A stretch of DNA of 25,184 nucleotides from SVTX01 sp964629615 (GTDB lineage: Bacteria; Bacillota; Clostridia; Oscillospirales; CAG-272), in contig CAZVUD010000026.1 of the NCBI GenBank assembly GCA_964629615.1, positions 1 to 25,184 of the forward strand, read 5' to 3'. Below, in pieces: positions 1 through 7,728 of this stretch (position 1 is its first letter; every line of letters starts with the position of its first letter). The notes beneath the pieces are model-generated. The model did no database searches. It had not been told where the DNA came from and saw nothing but the letters and a program-made list of their open reading frames with translations. Both the position numbers and the translations under genes were made by a program.

Positions 1-52
<52 letters not shown>

Positions 53-155
53 AAGGCATTATACACGACTACATTCCTCCTGTCAAGCAATTTTTTGTAA
101 ATTTTATAAACTTACGTGTTAAGTCTATCACAAGACCTTTGTTTTGTCAATACCG

Positions 156-184
156 TTTTGACATTTTTGTGAAAAATGTCAAAA
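156..184. other. AT-rich perfect inverted repeat downstream of glmS
   Basis: Two 13-base arms (156-168 and 172-184) are perfectly complementary around a GTG spacer, with TTGACA-like sequence in each arm. It lies 16-44 bases beyond the glmS stop, where a terminator would be expected, but neither strand has the usual GC-rich stem followed by a U-run. It may be a weak glmS terminator or a protein-binding site. The rest of 53-199 is AT-rich and shows no other feature. Confidence 0.4.
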
Positions 185-199
185 AAATCACGTCAAAAT

Positions 200-2026
200 T
201 CACTCTACTGTGACAGATTTAGCTAAATTTCTCGGTCTGTCTATATCACATCCGCGCGATCTTGCCACATGATAGGCAAAGAGCTGCAGCGGAATCATCT
301 CGGCTATAGGCGAGAAAACAGGGTCAAGAGAGGGGGCAAAGATGATATCGTCCGCGATCTGCGCCGCCTTTTCATTATCCTTATGTGCAAGAGCCAACAC
401 ACGCGCGCCTCTTGCCTTGACCTCGACCACATTGCTTACTGTCTTTTCGGTTATACTGTCATTGCACATAAGCGCCACAACAGGCTTATCCTCATCTACA
501 AGCGCGATAGTGCCGTGCTTAAGCTCACCTGCCGCATAGCACTCGGCATGGATATATGATATCTCCTTTAATTTAAGCGCGCCCTCAAGCGCCACTGCAT
601 AGTCTGTGTTACGTCCGATAAAAAACATGGATGCGCATGTGCAATATTTCTGCGACAATTGCGCTATGCTCTCATTCATCTTAAGCGCGCTCTCTATCTT
701 TTCGGGCAAAGACTTAAGGCTTTCAAGCAATTCATAATATCTTGCGCGCTCTATCGTATCAAGCTTTTCTGCAATATAAATGGAGAGCATATACAGCACT
801 GCAAGCTGTGTGGTATATCCCTTTGTGGTGGCAACTGCTATCTCGGGTCCTGCCCATGTATAAAGGGTATGGTCCGCCAGCTTTGAAACAGTACTGCCCA
901 CCACATTGACAACGGCAATAGTCTTAGCACCGCGGCTCTTACACTCCTTCATGGCGGCAATGGTATCCGCGGTCTCGCCAGACTGGGAAAGCACTATCAA
1001 AAGCGTGTTCTTATCTATTATGGGGTCGCCGTATCTCAGCTCGCTTGCAAGCTCCACAGACACAGGTATGCGGCAGAGCTTTTCTATTGCATACTTTCCT
1101 GCCACACCTGCATAATATGCAGATCCGCACGCGGTTATAACTATTTTGCTTATATTTCGTAGATATTCTGCATCAAGCTCGAAGTCGTCAAGAACTATTC
1201 CCGACTCCTTTATGCGCGGCGACAGGGTCGCTCTGACAGCCCTCGGCTGTTCCATTATCTCCTTGAGCATAAAATGCTCATATCCGCCCTTTTCGGCTGC
1301 CGATATATCCCACGAAACGTGGCTTATCTCCTTATCCCTTTTATGTCCCGACATGTCAAACACATCTACCGTGTCGCTTGTCACGCAGGCTATCTCGCCC
1401 TCGTCAAGATATATGATATCTCTTGTATGCGCAATGAGCGCGGTAACATCAGATGCGAAATAATTCTCCCCCTTGCCAACGCCGATTATAAGGGGGCTTG
1501 CCTCCCTTGCGACATACACAACATCGGGATATTGTGTGCACAGCACACCAACGGCATACGAGCCGCGAAGCCGCGAGAGCGTCCTTAAAAACGCCGCCTT
1601 AAGATCGCCCTCATAATACAGCTGTAAAAGGTGAGCTATCACCTCGGTATCGGTCTCACTTGAAAACTCAAAGCCCAGAGACGTCAATTCCGCCTTTAAT
1701 TGCATATAGTTTTCTATAATGCCGTTATGGACCACGGCAAATCTGCCGTCATTGCTCATATGCGGATGCGCATTCAGATCGGTAGGCGCGCCGTGCGTTG
1801 CCCATCTCGTATGCCCTATACCTACATGTCCGTGACAGCTCTTTCCATCTGATGTCATGCGGCAGAGATTTGCTATTCTGCCCGACGTTTTGCTTACCGC
1901 TATTATATTGTCGTCCAGCACCGCGATGCCTGCGGAATCATATCCGCGATATTCCAGCTTACTAAGTCCGTCAAGCAATATCGGGGCAGCCTCACCTTCG
2001 CCTATGTAACCAACTATTCCACACAT
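200..2026 (-). CDS. glmS: Glutamine--fructose-6-phosphate aminotransferase (isomerizing)
   Basis: This cytoplasmic enzyme makes glucosamine-6-phosphate from fructose-6-phosphate and glutamine, the first step towards UDP-GlcNAc for peptidoglycan. The 608-residue product has the normal family length. It begins MCGIVGYIG, placing the N-terminal nucleophile cysteine directly after the initiator Met. The glutaminase half shows GHTRWATHG and NGIIENY, and the isomerase half has two SIS domains with TACGSAYYAG and SQSGET. It ends DIDRPRNLAKSVTVE, the family signature. An in-frame ATG 45 bases upstream would add a non-conserved stretch before the catalytic Cys; the ATG at 2026 is preceded by GGAGA at good spacing and is preferred. 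It is a single-gene unit with its own promoter. Confidence 0.97.
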   Translation of the reverse strand: MCGIVGYIGEGEAAPILLDGLSKLEYRGYDSAGIAVLDDNIIAVSKTSGRIANLCRMTSDGKSCHGHVGIGHTRWATHGAPTDLNAHPHMSNDGRFAVVHNGIIENYMQLKAELTSLGFEFSSETDTEVIAHLLQLYYEGDLKAAFLRTLSRLRGSYAVGVLCTQYPDVVYVAREASPLIIGVGKGENYFASDVTALIAHTRDIIYLDEGEIACVTSDTVDVFDMSGHKRDKEISHVSWDISAAEKGGYEHFMLKEIMEQPRAVRATLSPRIKESGIVLDDFELDAEYLRNISKIVITACGSAYYAGVAGKYAIEKLCRIPVSVELASELRYGDPIIDKNTLLIVLSQSGETADTIAAMKECKSRGAKTIAVVNVVGSTVSKLADHTLYTWAGPEIAVATTKGYTTQLAVLYMLSIYIAEKLDTIERARYYELLESLKSLPEKIESALKMNESIAQLSQKYCTCASMFFIGRNTDYAVALEGALKLKEISYIHAECYAAGELKHGTIALVDEDKPVVALMCNDSITEKTVSNVVEVKARGARVLALAHKDNEKAAQIADDIIFAPSLDPVFSPIAEMIPLQLFAYHVARSRGCDIDRPRNLAKSVTVE

Positions 2027-2043
2027 GATCTGTCTCCGTTCCG

Positions 2044-2058
2044 CCGCGCGGCGCGCGG
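2044..2058. promoter_or_regulatory. GC-rich palindrome in the glmS 5' leader
   Basis: A 15-base palindrome made only of C and G (7-base arms around one G) lies about 8 bases upstream of the glmS Shine-Dalgarno GGAGA. As RNA it can fold into a short, very stable hairpin next to the ribosome binding site. A role in translation of glmS is possible but unproven. Confidence 0.35.
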
Positions 2059-2090
2059 CTGATATATACAAATGTTCACATTACACTAAT

Positions 2091-2119
2091 ATTATACTCT
2101 GAAAACACTCGGGTGTTCA
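2091..2119 (-). promoter_or_regulatory. glmS promoter with palindromic spacer
   Basis: Read on the minus strand, TGAACA (2119-2114) is followed by a 17-base spacer and a perfect TATAAT (2096-2091). Within and next to the spacer, 2104-2117 reads AACACTCGGGTGTT, a near-perfect 14-base palindrome (6 of 7 positions match) placed where a repressor could block RNA polymerase. The resulting leader is only about 60 bases, too short for a glmS ribozyme. Confidence 0.6.
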
Positions 2120-2259
2120 TTAATATAATAACACATATCCCGAAATAAATCAATATCTAATTTAATTTTTCACAAATTTTTTCGCTGTATAGCGTTAGCA
2201 GATACTCGCCTTGCCTGTCAGATTTTTCTGCGAATTTCTTCAAAAACCGCGCGATAATT

Positions 2260-2286
2260 TTAGCACTCTAATTGTGTAAGTGCTAA
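2260..2286. promoter_or_regulatory. CIRCE operator (HrcA site) upstream of clpB
   Basis: TTAGCACTC, nine bases, then AAGTGCTAA. The CIRCE consensus is TTAGCACTC-N9-GAGTGCTAA, so 17 of 18 arm positions match and the spacer length is exact. CIRCE binds the repressor HrcA in heat-shock control. It sits 137 bases before the clpB start codon. A convincing sigma-A promoter could not be fixed by eye; TTTACA at 2289 with a poor -10 is one weak candidate. Confidence 0.92.
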
Positions 2287-2423
2287 TATTTACATTTTAA
2301 ATACAGTTCTGTAACACATTATTAACAAACGAGGTTTAAAATATATCATGTAGAAAGGGCGGCGCAAAGTCACCCCGACTACCGAGACAAAGGAAAATTC
2401 AGATCAAAAAAGAAGGAAGATAT
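2287..2423 (+). promoter_or_regulatory. clpB 5' leader of unclear function
   Basis: About 137 bases separate the CIRCE element from clpB. The first half is AT-rich; the second half (2350-2400) holds a compact, GC-richer block containing GGCGGCGCAAAGTC and CCGACTACCGAG, with a small possible hairpin AGTC-ACCCC-GACT. The ribosome binding site AAGGAAG lies just before the ATG at 2424. The GCGCAAAGTC string resembles one stretch of the c-di-GMP-I riboswitch core, but the remaining conserved parts are not visible, so no riboswitch is called. Confidence 0.3.
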
Positions 2424-5018
2424 ATGAACAGCGAACGTTTCACACAAAAGAGCGCGGAGGCGCTTAAAAACACTCAATACATTGCTCTGCAAAACGGCAA
2501 TCAACAGCTTGAGCAATGCCACCTTCTGAAGGCTCTGATATCGCAAAGCGACAGCTTAAGTGCAAATCTGCTTCAGAAGACAGGCGTTGACGCCAAGGCG
2601 GTAGAGGCACGCGCTGACAACCTGATCTCGGCTCTGCCGAAGGTCATCGGCGCACAGAGCGACAAGCTCTACATGTCGCGCGAGCTTGAAGCATCACTTA
2701 ATTTTGCGCGTGAGCAAGCCGACAAGATGGGCGACGAATACATTTCAGTCGAGCACCTGCTGCTTGGCATCATAGACAAAGCCGATCCGAAGATCAAGGA
2801 GATACTGAAGGAATTCGGTATAAAGCGTGACAATATCCTCTCCGCACTAAAAGAAGTGCGCGGCAACAGGACGGTCACGAGCGACACGCCCGAGGACACA
2901 TATGACGTGCTTAAAAAATACGGTCAAGATCTCGTTGCGGCGGCAAAGGCGCAAAAGCTTGATCCCGTCATCGGACGTGACGACGAGATACGAAATGTCA
3001 TAAGGATACTTTCAAGAAAGACCAAAAACAACCCCTGCCTTATCGGTGAGCCCGGTGTCGGAAAAACCGCCATTGCCGAGGGACTTGCACTGCGTATCGC
3101 GAAGGGCGATGTTCCCGACAATCTGAAAAACAGGATAATATTCTCGCTTGACATGGGCGCTCTGATAGCGGGCGCGAAGTTCCGCGGCGAATTTGAGGAA
3201 AGGCTTAAGAGCGTGCTGGAGGAGGTCAGATCCAGCGACGGCAAGATAATACTTTTCATTGATGAGCTCCACACGATAGTCGGCGCAGGAAAGGCTGACG
3301 GAGCAATGGATGCAGGCAATCTGCTGAAGCCCTTGCTTGCGCGCGGTGAGCTGCACTGTATAGGTGCAACGACGCTTAATGAATACCGTCAGTACATCGA
3401 AAAGGATGCCGCCCTTGAGAGGCGTTTCCAGCCCGTTATGATAAGCGAGCCTACAGTTGAGGACACCATATCCATACTGAGAGGTCTTAAGGAGCGCTAC
3501 GAGGTATTTCACGGCGTCAAGATAAACGACGGCGCGCTTATAGCCGCCGCGACCATGTCGGACAGATACATCACCGACCGTTTCCTGCCCGACAAGGCCA
3601 TCGACCTTGTGGACGAGGCATGCGCCATGATCAAGACGGAGATGAACTCCATGCCGTCAGAAATGGACGAGGTATCAAGAAAGATAATGCAGCACGAGAT
3701 CGAGGAGGCGGCACTTAAAAAAGAGGACGATCCCCTTTCGCGCGAAAGACTTTCGCAGATACAGGCAGAGCTTGCCGACATGCGTGCGGAATTCAGCGAG
3801 ATGAAGGCAAAGTGGGATATTGAAAAGGGCAACATCGAGCATCTGCAGAAGCTGCGTGAGGAGATCGAGGCGACGAACGCCGAGATAGAGCGCGCACAAA
3901 ACAGCTACGATCTCACACGTGCCGCCGAGCTGCGCTACGGCAAGCTCCCTGAGCTTAAGCGTCAGCTTGAGGAATATGAAAAGAAGGCGGATGAGGGCAA
4001 ATCTGATGCTCTTTTGCGCGACAGAGTCACAGACGAGGAGATATGCCGCATAGTTTCAAGATGGACAGGCATACCGATATCCAAGATAATGGAGAGCGAA
4101 AGAGAAAAATTGCTCGGTCTTGAGGATATACTCCACAAGCGTGTCATAGGTCAGAATGAGGCGGTAACAAAGGTCAGCGAGGCTATACTGCGCTCGCGTG
4201 CAGGCATAAAGGATCCGCGCCGCCCGATAGGCTCGTTCTTGTTCTTAGGTCCGACAGGTGTCGGCAAGACCGAGCTCGCAAAGGCTCTTGCTGAGGCTCT
4301 CTTTGACAGCGAAAAGAGCATGATACGTATAGACATGAGCGAATATATGGAGAAATATTCGGTATCCCGTCTTATCGGTTCGCCTCCCGGATATGTCGGC
4401 TACGAGGAGGGCGGACAGCTCACCGAGGCTGTAAGACGCCGCCCGTATTCCGTCGTTCTGTTCGACGAGATCGAAAAGGCGCATCCCGATGTGTTCAACA
4501 TCCTGCTTCAGGTGCTTGACGACGGACGTATAACCGACAGCCAAGGCAGAACGGTAGATTTCAAGAACACAGTTATAATACTGACCTCAAATCTCGGCTC
4601 GGGCATGATCCTTGACAGCATCACAGACAGCGGAGATATCAGTCTTGAGGCAAAGGACAAGGTGTCCGCGCTCTTAAAGCAGAGCTTCCGCCCCGAATTT
4701 CTCAACCGACTTGATGAGATAGTATTCTACAAGCCGCTTACGCGCGACAATATCCTGAATATAGTCGATCTTCTCATAAGCTACCTTTCAAAGAGGCTGT
4801 CTGACAAGCAGATAAGCATAAAGCTCACGGACCGCGCAAAGCAGTTTTTGATCGACTCTTCATACGATCAGAGCTACGGCGCAAGACCTATCAAGAGATA
4901 TATACAGTCAAACATTGAAACGCTTATAGCCAAAAAGCTCATAAGCGGCGATATAAATGTCGGCGACACGCTCTCGATAGATGCCGAAAACGGAGCATTT
5001 ACAGCCATGAAGCAATAA
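2424..5018 (+). CDS. clpB: ATP-dependent disaggregase ClpB (Hsp100)
   Basis: This cytoplasmic AAA+ ring chaperone extracts polypeptides from heat-induced aggregates together with DnaK. The 864-residue length is typical. Order of parts: N-terminal Clp-N repeat domain (about 1-145); first AAA+ module with Walker A GEPGVGKT (208-215) and Walker B ILFIDE (276-281); a long charged coiled-coil middle domain (about 400-525) that separates ClpB from ClpA/ClpX; second AAA+ module with GPTGVGKT (609-616), VVLFDE (677-682) and the pore loop GSPPGYVGY. The start has AAGGAAG upstream. A CIRCE operator lies upstream, so heat-shock control by HrcA is inferred; no CtsR-type heptad repeat was seen. The gene stands alone. 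Confidence 0.97.
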   Translation: MNSERFTQKSAEALKNTQYIALQNGNQQLEQCHLLKALISQSDSLSANLLQKTGVDAKAVEARADNLISALPKVIGAQSDKLYMSRELEASLNFAREQADKMGDEYISVEHLLLGIIDKADPKIKEILKEFGIKRDNILSALKEVRGNRTVTSDTPEDTYDVLKKYGQDLVAAAKAQKLDPVIGRDDEIRNVIRILSRKTKNNPCLIGEPGVGKTAIAEGLALRIAKGDVPDNLKNRIIFSLDMGALIAGAKFRGEFEERLKSVLEEVRSSDGKIILFIDELHTIVGAGKADGAMDAGNLLKPLLARGELHCIGATTLNEYRQYIEKDAALERRFQPVMISEPTVEDTISILRGLKERYEVFHGVKINDGALIAAATMSDRYITDRFLPDKAIDLVDEACAMIKTEMNSMPSEMDEVSRKIMQHEIEEAALKKEDDPLSRERLSQIQAELADMRAEFSEMKAKWDIEKGNIEHLQKLREEIEATNAEIERAQNSYDLTRAAELRYGKLPELKRQLEEYEKKADEGKSDALLRDRVTDEEICRIVSRWTGIPISKIMESEREKLLGLEDILHKRVIGQNEAVTKVSEAILRSRAGIKDPRRPIGSFLFLGPTGVGKTELAKALAEALFDSEKSMIRIDMSEYMEKYSVSRLIGSPPGYVGYEEGGQLTEAVRRRPYSVVLFDEIEKAHPDVFNILLQVLDDGRITDSQGRTVDFKNTVIILTSNLGSGMILDSITDSGDISLEAKDKVSALLKQSFRPEFLNRLDEIVFYKPLTRDNILNIVDLLISYLSKRLSDKQISIKLTDRAKQFLIDSSYDQSYGARPIKRYIQSNIETLIAKKLISGDINVGDTLSIDAENGAFTAMKQ

Positions 5019-5058
5019 TAACAGCGGCAACGCACACCTTGTGCGTTGCCGCTGTTAT
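5018..5058. terminator. Shared terminator between clpB and the SGNH gene
   Basis: A perfect 19-base inverted repeat (5018-5036 and 5040-5058) with a 3-base loop starts at the last base of the clpB stop codon, in the gap between two convergent genes. There is no strong U-run on the plus side, while the minus-strand transcript would continue into UUAUUAUUG. It probably works in both directions. Confidence 0.8.
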
Positions 5059-5064
5059 CATATA

Positions 5065-5862
5065 TCACCATTTTGCAGTGTAGTTATGTACTCCGCGTCC
5101 GATAAATCCGACCTGGCAGAAATCCTCGGGGGATCTGCGGATAATGTAGTCTATATAGCTCATTATCATATCGGCATTGAGCTTATATCCCATGGGATTG
5201 AGATGTGACATGAGATAGAACTTTTTCTTGAATTCCGCATCAAAAACAGGTGCATACTGATAGAGATCTATAACATATGTATGGGAAAACATCATGCTCA
5301 TTTCAAGTATAACATCCCTGTGCTTTGCCTTAAGCGCGTCATGAGGCATATCATCACGCGGTGCGGTAACAAGGAATATCTTTGCATCGGGCTGTTTTTC
5401 CTTCACCCTCTGTATTATCTTGCCGTACCAGCCGCAGAAGGTGTCCTTGTTGTTTTCAGGGTCGCACAGGTCTATGTCGGAAACGCATCCGATCTCCTGA
5501 CCGTAGTTTATTATGTCGTTGACGCCGAGAGCGATGATATAAGCCTGACAGAGCTTATCGTCGTCAAAGCATCCTACAGCCTGTCCGAATCCCGACATAA
5601 ACTGCTTTGCACACATACCGCCGCAGGAGAAATTATAAACAGTTGAGCCAATGCGACGAGCCATATACTGTCCCCATGAATATTCATACATATCGTGATA
5701 TCCGATTGCGGTGCATTCCTCATTTGTAGACTCAAATTCACCCGAGGAAAGGCTGTCACCTATGCATCCGATGGTGCGGAATATAGAGCAAAATCCGCCG
5801 TCGGGACAAATATTATCAAGCGGCTCTTCGCCCTCTGAAAAAACATATTTTTTAAGATCCAT
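5065..5862 (-). CDS. SGNH/GDSL-family hydrolase, substrate unknown
   Basis: The 265-residue protein carries block I GDSLSSGEF with the presumed nucleophile Ser37, and block III GVND (Asn115) that helps form the oxyanion hole. A C-terminal SHLNPMGY with His220 fits block V. In the standard family the catalytic His is preceded by Asp at position -3; here that position is Leu217, so the triad Asp is missing or replaced from elsewhere. No signal peptide or membrane segment is seen, and the protein is unusually rich in cysteine for the family, both of which suggest a cytoplasmic enzyme. Family members are lipases, esterases or carbohydrate deacetylases, but nothing here identifies the substrate. 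The start has GGAGG at good spacing. It is transcribed alone from its own promoter. Confidence 0.85.
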   Translation of the reverse strand: MDLKKYVFSEGEEPLDNICPDGGFCSIFRTIGCIGDSLSSGEFESTNEECTAIGYHDMYEYSWGQYMARRIGSTVYNFSCGGMCAKQFMSGFGQAVGCFDDDKLCQAYIIALGVNDIINYGQEIGCVSDIDLCDPENNKDTFCGWYGKIIQRVKEKQPDAKIFLVTAPRDDMPHDALKAKHRDVILEMSMMFSHTYVIDLYQYAPVFDAEFKKKFYLMSHLNPMGYKLNADMIMSYIDYIIRRSPEDFCQVGFIGRGVHNYTAKW

Positions 5863-5911
5863 AAAAACCTCCGTATAAATTTACATTCGTCATGCTTTAA
5901 GTCATATGACC

Positions 5912-5940
5912 ATTTTATCACCAAAAATGCGATTTTGCAA
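5912..5940 (-). promoter_or_regulatory. Promoter of the SGNH hydrolase gene
   Basis: On the minus strand, TTGCAA (5940-5935), a 17-base spacer and TAAAAT (5917-5912) form a plausible sigma-A promoter about 50 bases upstream of the start codon. Confidence 0.6.
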
Positions 5941-5991
5941 TAGAAAATCAAATATTTTTTACACATATGGCAAGTATTTTAAAAAAACATC

Positions 5992-6020
5992 TTGAAATTC
6001 AACAAAAAATATTATATAAT
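5992..6020 (+). promoter_or_regulatory. asnS promoter
   Basis: TTGAAA (5992-5997), a 17-base spacer and perfect TATAAT (6015-6020), preceded by an A-tract that could act as an UP element. The transcript leader would be about 50 bases, too short for a T-box, and no T-box sequence is present. Confidence 0.85.
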
Positions 6021-6078
6021 GTAACAATAAGGTTTATTTTTACCGTTTAATTGATCAAAGAAAGGCTGGGACACAGTA

Positions 6079-7473
6079 ATGAAAAGAACCCTTTTGAAGG
6101 ACATCTATGCATCATACACAGGCATGGATGGTGAGATCGTCACGGTCGGCGGATGGTGCAGAAGCGTTCGCGACAGCAAGTCCTTCGGATTTATCGACCT
6201 TTATGACGGAAGCTGCTTTAAGACCGTTCAGGTAGTATTTGAACGTGAATTTATAAATAATTATGATGAGATAGCATCTCTTAATGTTGGTGCATCGGTA
6301 GTGGTAACAGGTAAGATCGAGCTTACCCCCGAAAGAAATCAGCCCTTTGAACTCAAGGCGACAAGCGTTGAGATAGAGGGTACATCCGCTCCCGATTATC
6401 CTCTCCAGAAAAAAAGACACTCCGTGGAATACCTGCGCGAGATCGCATATCTGAGACCGAGGACCAATCTCTTCTCTGCGGTTTTCCGCATCAGAAGCGA
6501 GGCGGCTTTTGCCATACACTCATTCTTCAATGAAAGAGGATTTGTATACGTTCACACACCTCTCATCACAGCCTCCGACGCAGAGGGCGCAGGTGAGATG
6601 TTCAGAGTTACCACCATGGATATGGATGCTCTGCCAAAGGACGAGAACGGATGTGTAGATTTCTCCAAGGACTTCTTCGGCAAGAGTGCAAACCTCACGG
6701 TATCAGGTCAGCTTGAGGGCGAGACCTATGCTATGGCATTCGGAAACATATACACATTCGGACCTACATTCAGAGCCGAGAACTCCAACACCGCACGTCA
6801 CGCGGCAGAATTTTGGATGATAGAGCCCGAGATCGCATTTGCAGACCTCAACGACAACATGCAGCTTGCATGGGACATGATACAGTATATCATCAAGCAC
6901 GTTATGAACAAGTGCGAGAGCGAGCTTCAGTTCCTCAACAATTACGTTGACAAGGGACTGCTTGAGCGTCTTAACACTCTTGCAAGCAGTGATTATAAGA
7001 AGGTGACATACACCGAGGCTGTCGATATCTTAAAGGCAAGCGGCGCAGATTTCAAATACCCCGTTGAATGGGGCATCGACCTGCAGACCGAGCATGAAAG
7101 ATACCTCACAGAGCAGGTATTTAAATGTCCTATATTCGTTATCGACTATCCCAAGGAGATAAAGGCATTCTACATGCGACTCAACGATGACGGCAAGACG
7201 GTTGCAGCAATGGACCTTCTCGTTCCGGGCGTCGGCGAGATAATCGGTGGCTCACAGAGAGAGGAAAGACTTGATGTACTCCTTGCAAGAATGGCTGAAT
7301 GCAACCTCAAGGAAGAGGATTATTGGTGGTATGTAAATCTTCGCAAATACGGCGGAACAAAGCACGCAGGCTACGGCTTGGGCTTTGAGAGGATCATAAT
7401 GTACCTCACAGGTGTATCCAACATCCGTGATGTAATTCCCTACCCCCGTACGGTCGGAAATGCCGAATATTGA
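6079..7473 (+). CDS. asnS: Asparagine--tRNA ligase
   Basis: This class IIb aminoacyl-tRNA synthetase charges tRNA-Asn with asparagine in the cytoplasm. The 464 residues match the usual AsnRS length. An N-terminal OB-fold anticodon-binding domain (about 15-105, with VGGWCRSVRDSKSFGFIDL) is followed by the catalytic core. Motif 2 is seen as FRAENSNTARHAAEFWMIEPE and motif 3 as GYGLGFERIIMYLTG near the C-terminus, followed by IRDVIPYPR. The ARHAAEFWMIE form fits AsnRS rather than AspRS. The ribosome binding site (AAAGG) is weak and 13 bases away. No terminator separates it from the downstream aro operon promoter, so some read-through into the aro leader is likely. Confidence 0.95.
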   Translation: MKRTLLKDIYASYTGMDGEIVTVGGWCRSVRDSKSFGFIDLYDGSCFKTVQVVFEREFINNYDEIASLNVGASVVVTGKIELTPERNQPFELKATSVEIEGTSAPDYPLQKKRHSVEYLREIAYLRPRTNLFSAVFRIRSEAAFAIHSFFNERGFVYVHTPLITASDAEGAGEMFRVTTMDMDALPKDENGCVDFSKDFFGKSANLTVSGQLEGETYAMAFGNIYTFGPTFRAENSNTARHAAEFWMIEPEIAFADLNDNMQLAWDMIQYIIKHVMNKCESELQFLNNYVDKGLLERLNTLASSDYKKVTYTEAVDILKASGADFKYPVEWGIDLQTEHERYLTEQVFKCPIFVIDYPKEIKAFYMRLNDDGKTVAAMDLLVPGVGEIIGGSQREERLDVLLARMAECNLKEEDYWWYVNLRKYGGTKHAGYGLGFERIIMYLTGVSNIRDVIPYPRTVGNAEY

Positions 7474-7479
7474 TACAAC

Positions 7480-7532
7480 TTCAAAAAAACTATTGACAAA
7501 TCTTGAGATCGGTGATAAACTTATAGTATAAT
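7480..7532 (+). promoter_or_regulatory. Promoter region of the tyrA-pheA-aro operon
   Basis: TTGACA (7493-7498) with a 17-base spacer to TAAACT (7516-7521) is the likeliest promoter, because the transcript then includes the leader-peptide ribosome binding site. A second possible promoter is TTGAGA (7503-7508), 18 bases, TATAAT (7527-7532). The 23 bases at 7480-7502, an A-tract plus TTGACAAATC, match 22 of 23 bases ahead of the tRNA-Gln gene (15863-15885). Confidence 0.8.
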
Positions 7533-7553
7533 AGCTGAAAGGTAACAAAAACT

Positions 7554-7628
7554 ATGAATGGCATCAATGCAGTCAGAAAAAATAAGTTTTTTTACTTTTA
7601 CTTTTATTGCCTTAGTGTAAATAAGTAA
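7554..7628 (+). CDS. Phe/Tyr-rich attenuator leader peptide of the aro operon
   Basis: A 24-codon frame too short for routine gene finding. Codons 12-18 read TTT TTT TAC TTT TAC TTT TAT, giving FFYFYFY; there is no Trp codon. The predicted role is to sense charged tRNA-Phe and tRNA-Tyr: a ribosome starved at these codons should change the fold of the nascent leader RNA and let transcription pass the terminator at 7693. The Phe/Tyr codons overlap the left arm of a hairpin (7592-7634), and the leader stop TAA (7626-7628) lies in its right arm, as in classical pheA and trp leaders. A weak ribosome binding site GAAAGG (7537-7542) is 11 bases upstream. The downstream genes make Phe and Tyr, matching the sensed residues. 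Translation is inferred, not shown. Confidence 0.75.
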   Translation: MNGINAVRKNKFFYFYFYCLSVNK

Positions 7629-7634
7629 AAGTGA
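7592..7634 (+). promoter_or_regulatory. Leader hairpin 1:2 of the Phe/Tyr attenuator
   Basis: ACTTTTACTT (7594-7603) is perfectly complementary to AAGTAAAAGT (7623-7632), extended by one G-U and one A-U pair to 7592/7634. The left arm overlaps the Tyr/Phe codons and the right arm overlaps the leader stop. A competing pairing is possible: 7630-7639 with 7679-7688 (nine pairs, one mismatch), which excludes part of the right arm. A further small hairpin is 7644-7649 with 7655-7660. Which of these acts as antiterminator could not be decided by eye. Confidence 0.6.
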
Positions 7635-7692
7635 TTTTTGCTGCAAAGTACGGTGCTTTGATCTCTGATATATCAAGAAAAAAGTATTAAGT

Positions 7693-7728
7693 GCACTCCA
7701 CAGAAAGATCGCTGTGGAGTGCTTTTTT
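7693..7728 (+). terminator. Attenuator terminator ahead of tyrA
   Basis: GCACTCCACAG (7693-7703) and CTGTGGAGTGC (7712-7722) form an 11-bp stem with an 8-base loop, followed at once by TTTTTT. This is a textbook intrinsic terminator. It lies downstream of the operon promoter and leader peptide and only 32 bases before tyrA, so it must be passed for the operon to be expressed. It could also stop read-through from asnS. Confidence 0.93.

Noticed and set aside
2027..2090. glmS ribozyme in the glmS leader
   Set aside because: The leader from the predicted start is about 60 bases, far shorter than the ribozyme, and no core sequence was seen.
2350..2400. c-di-GMP-I riboswitch before clpB
   Set aside because: Only a CGCAAAGTC-like stretch is present; the required paired stems and second conserved strand could not be drawn.
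3012..3512. Long antisense reading frame within clpB
   Set aside because: It is a shadow of the strongly conserved clpB coding sequence with no ribosome binding site or recognisable protein.
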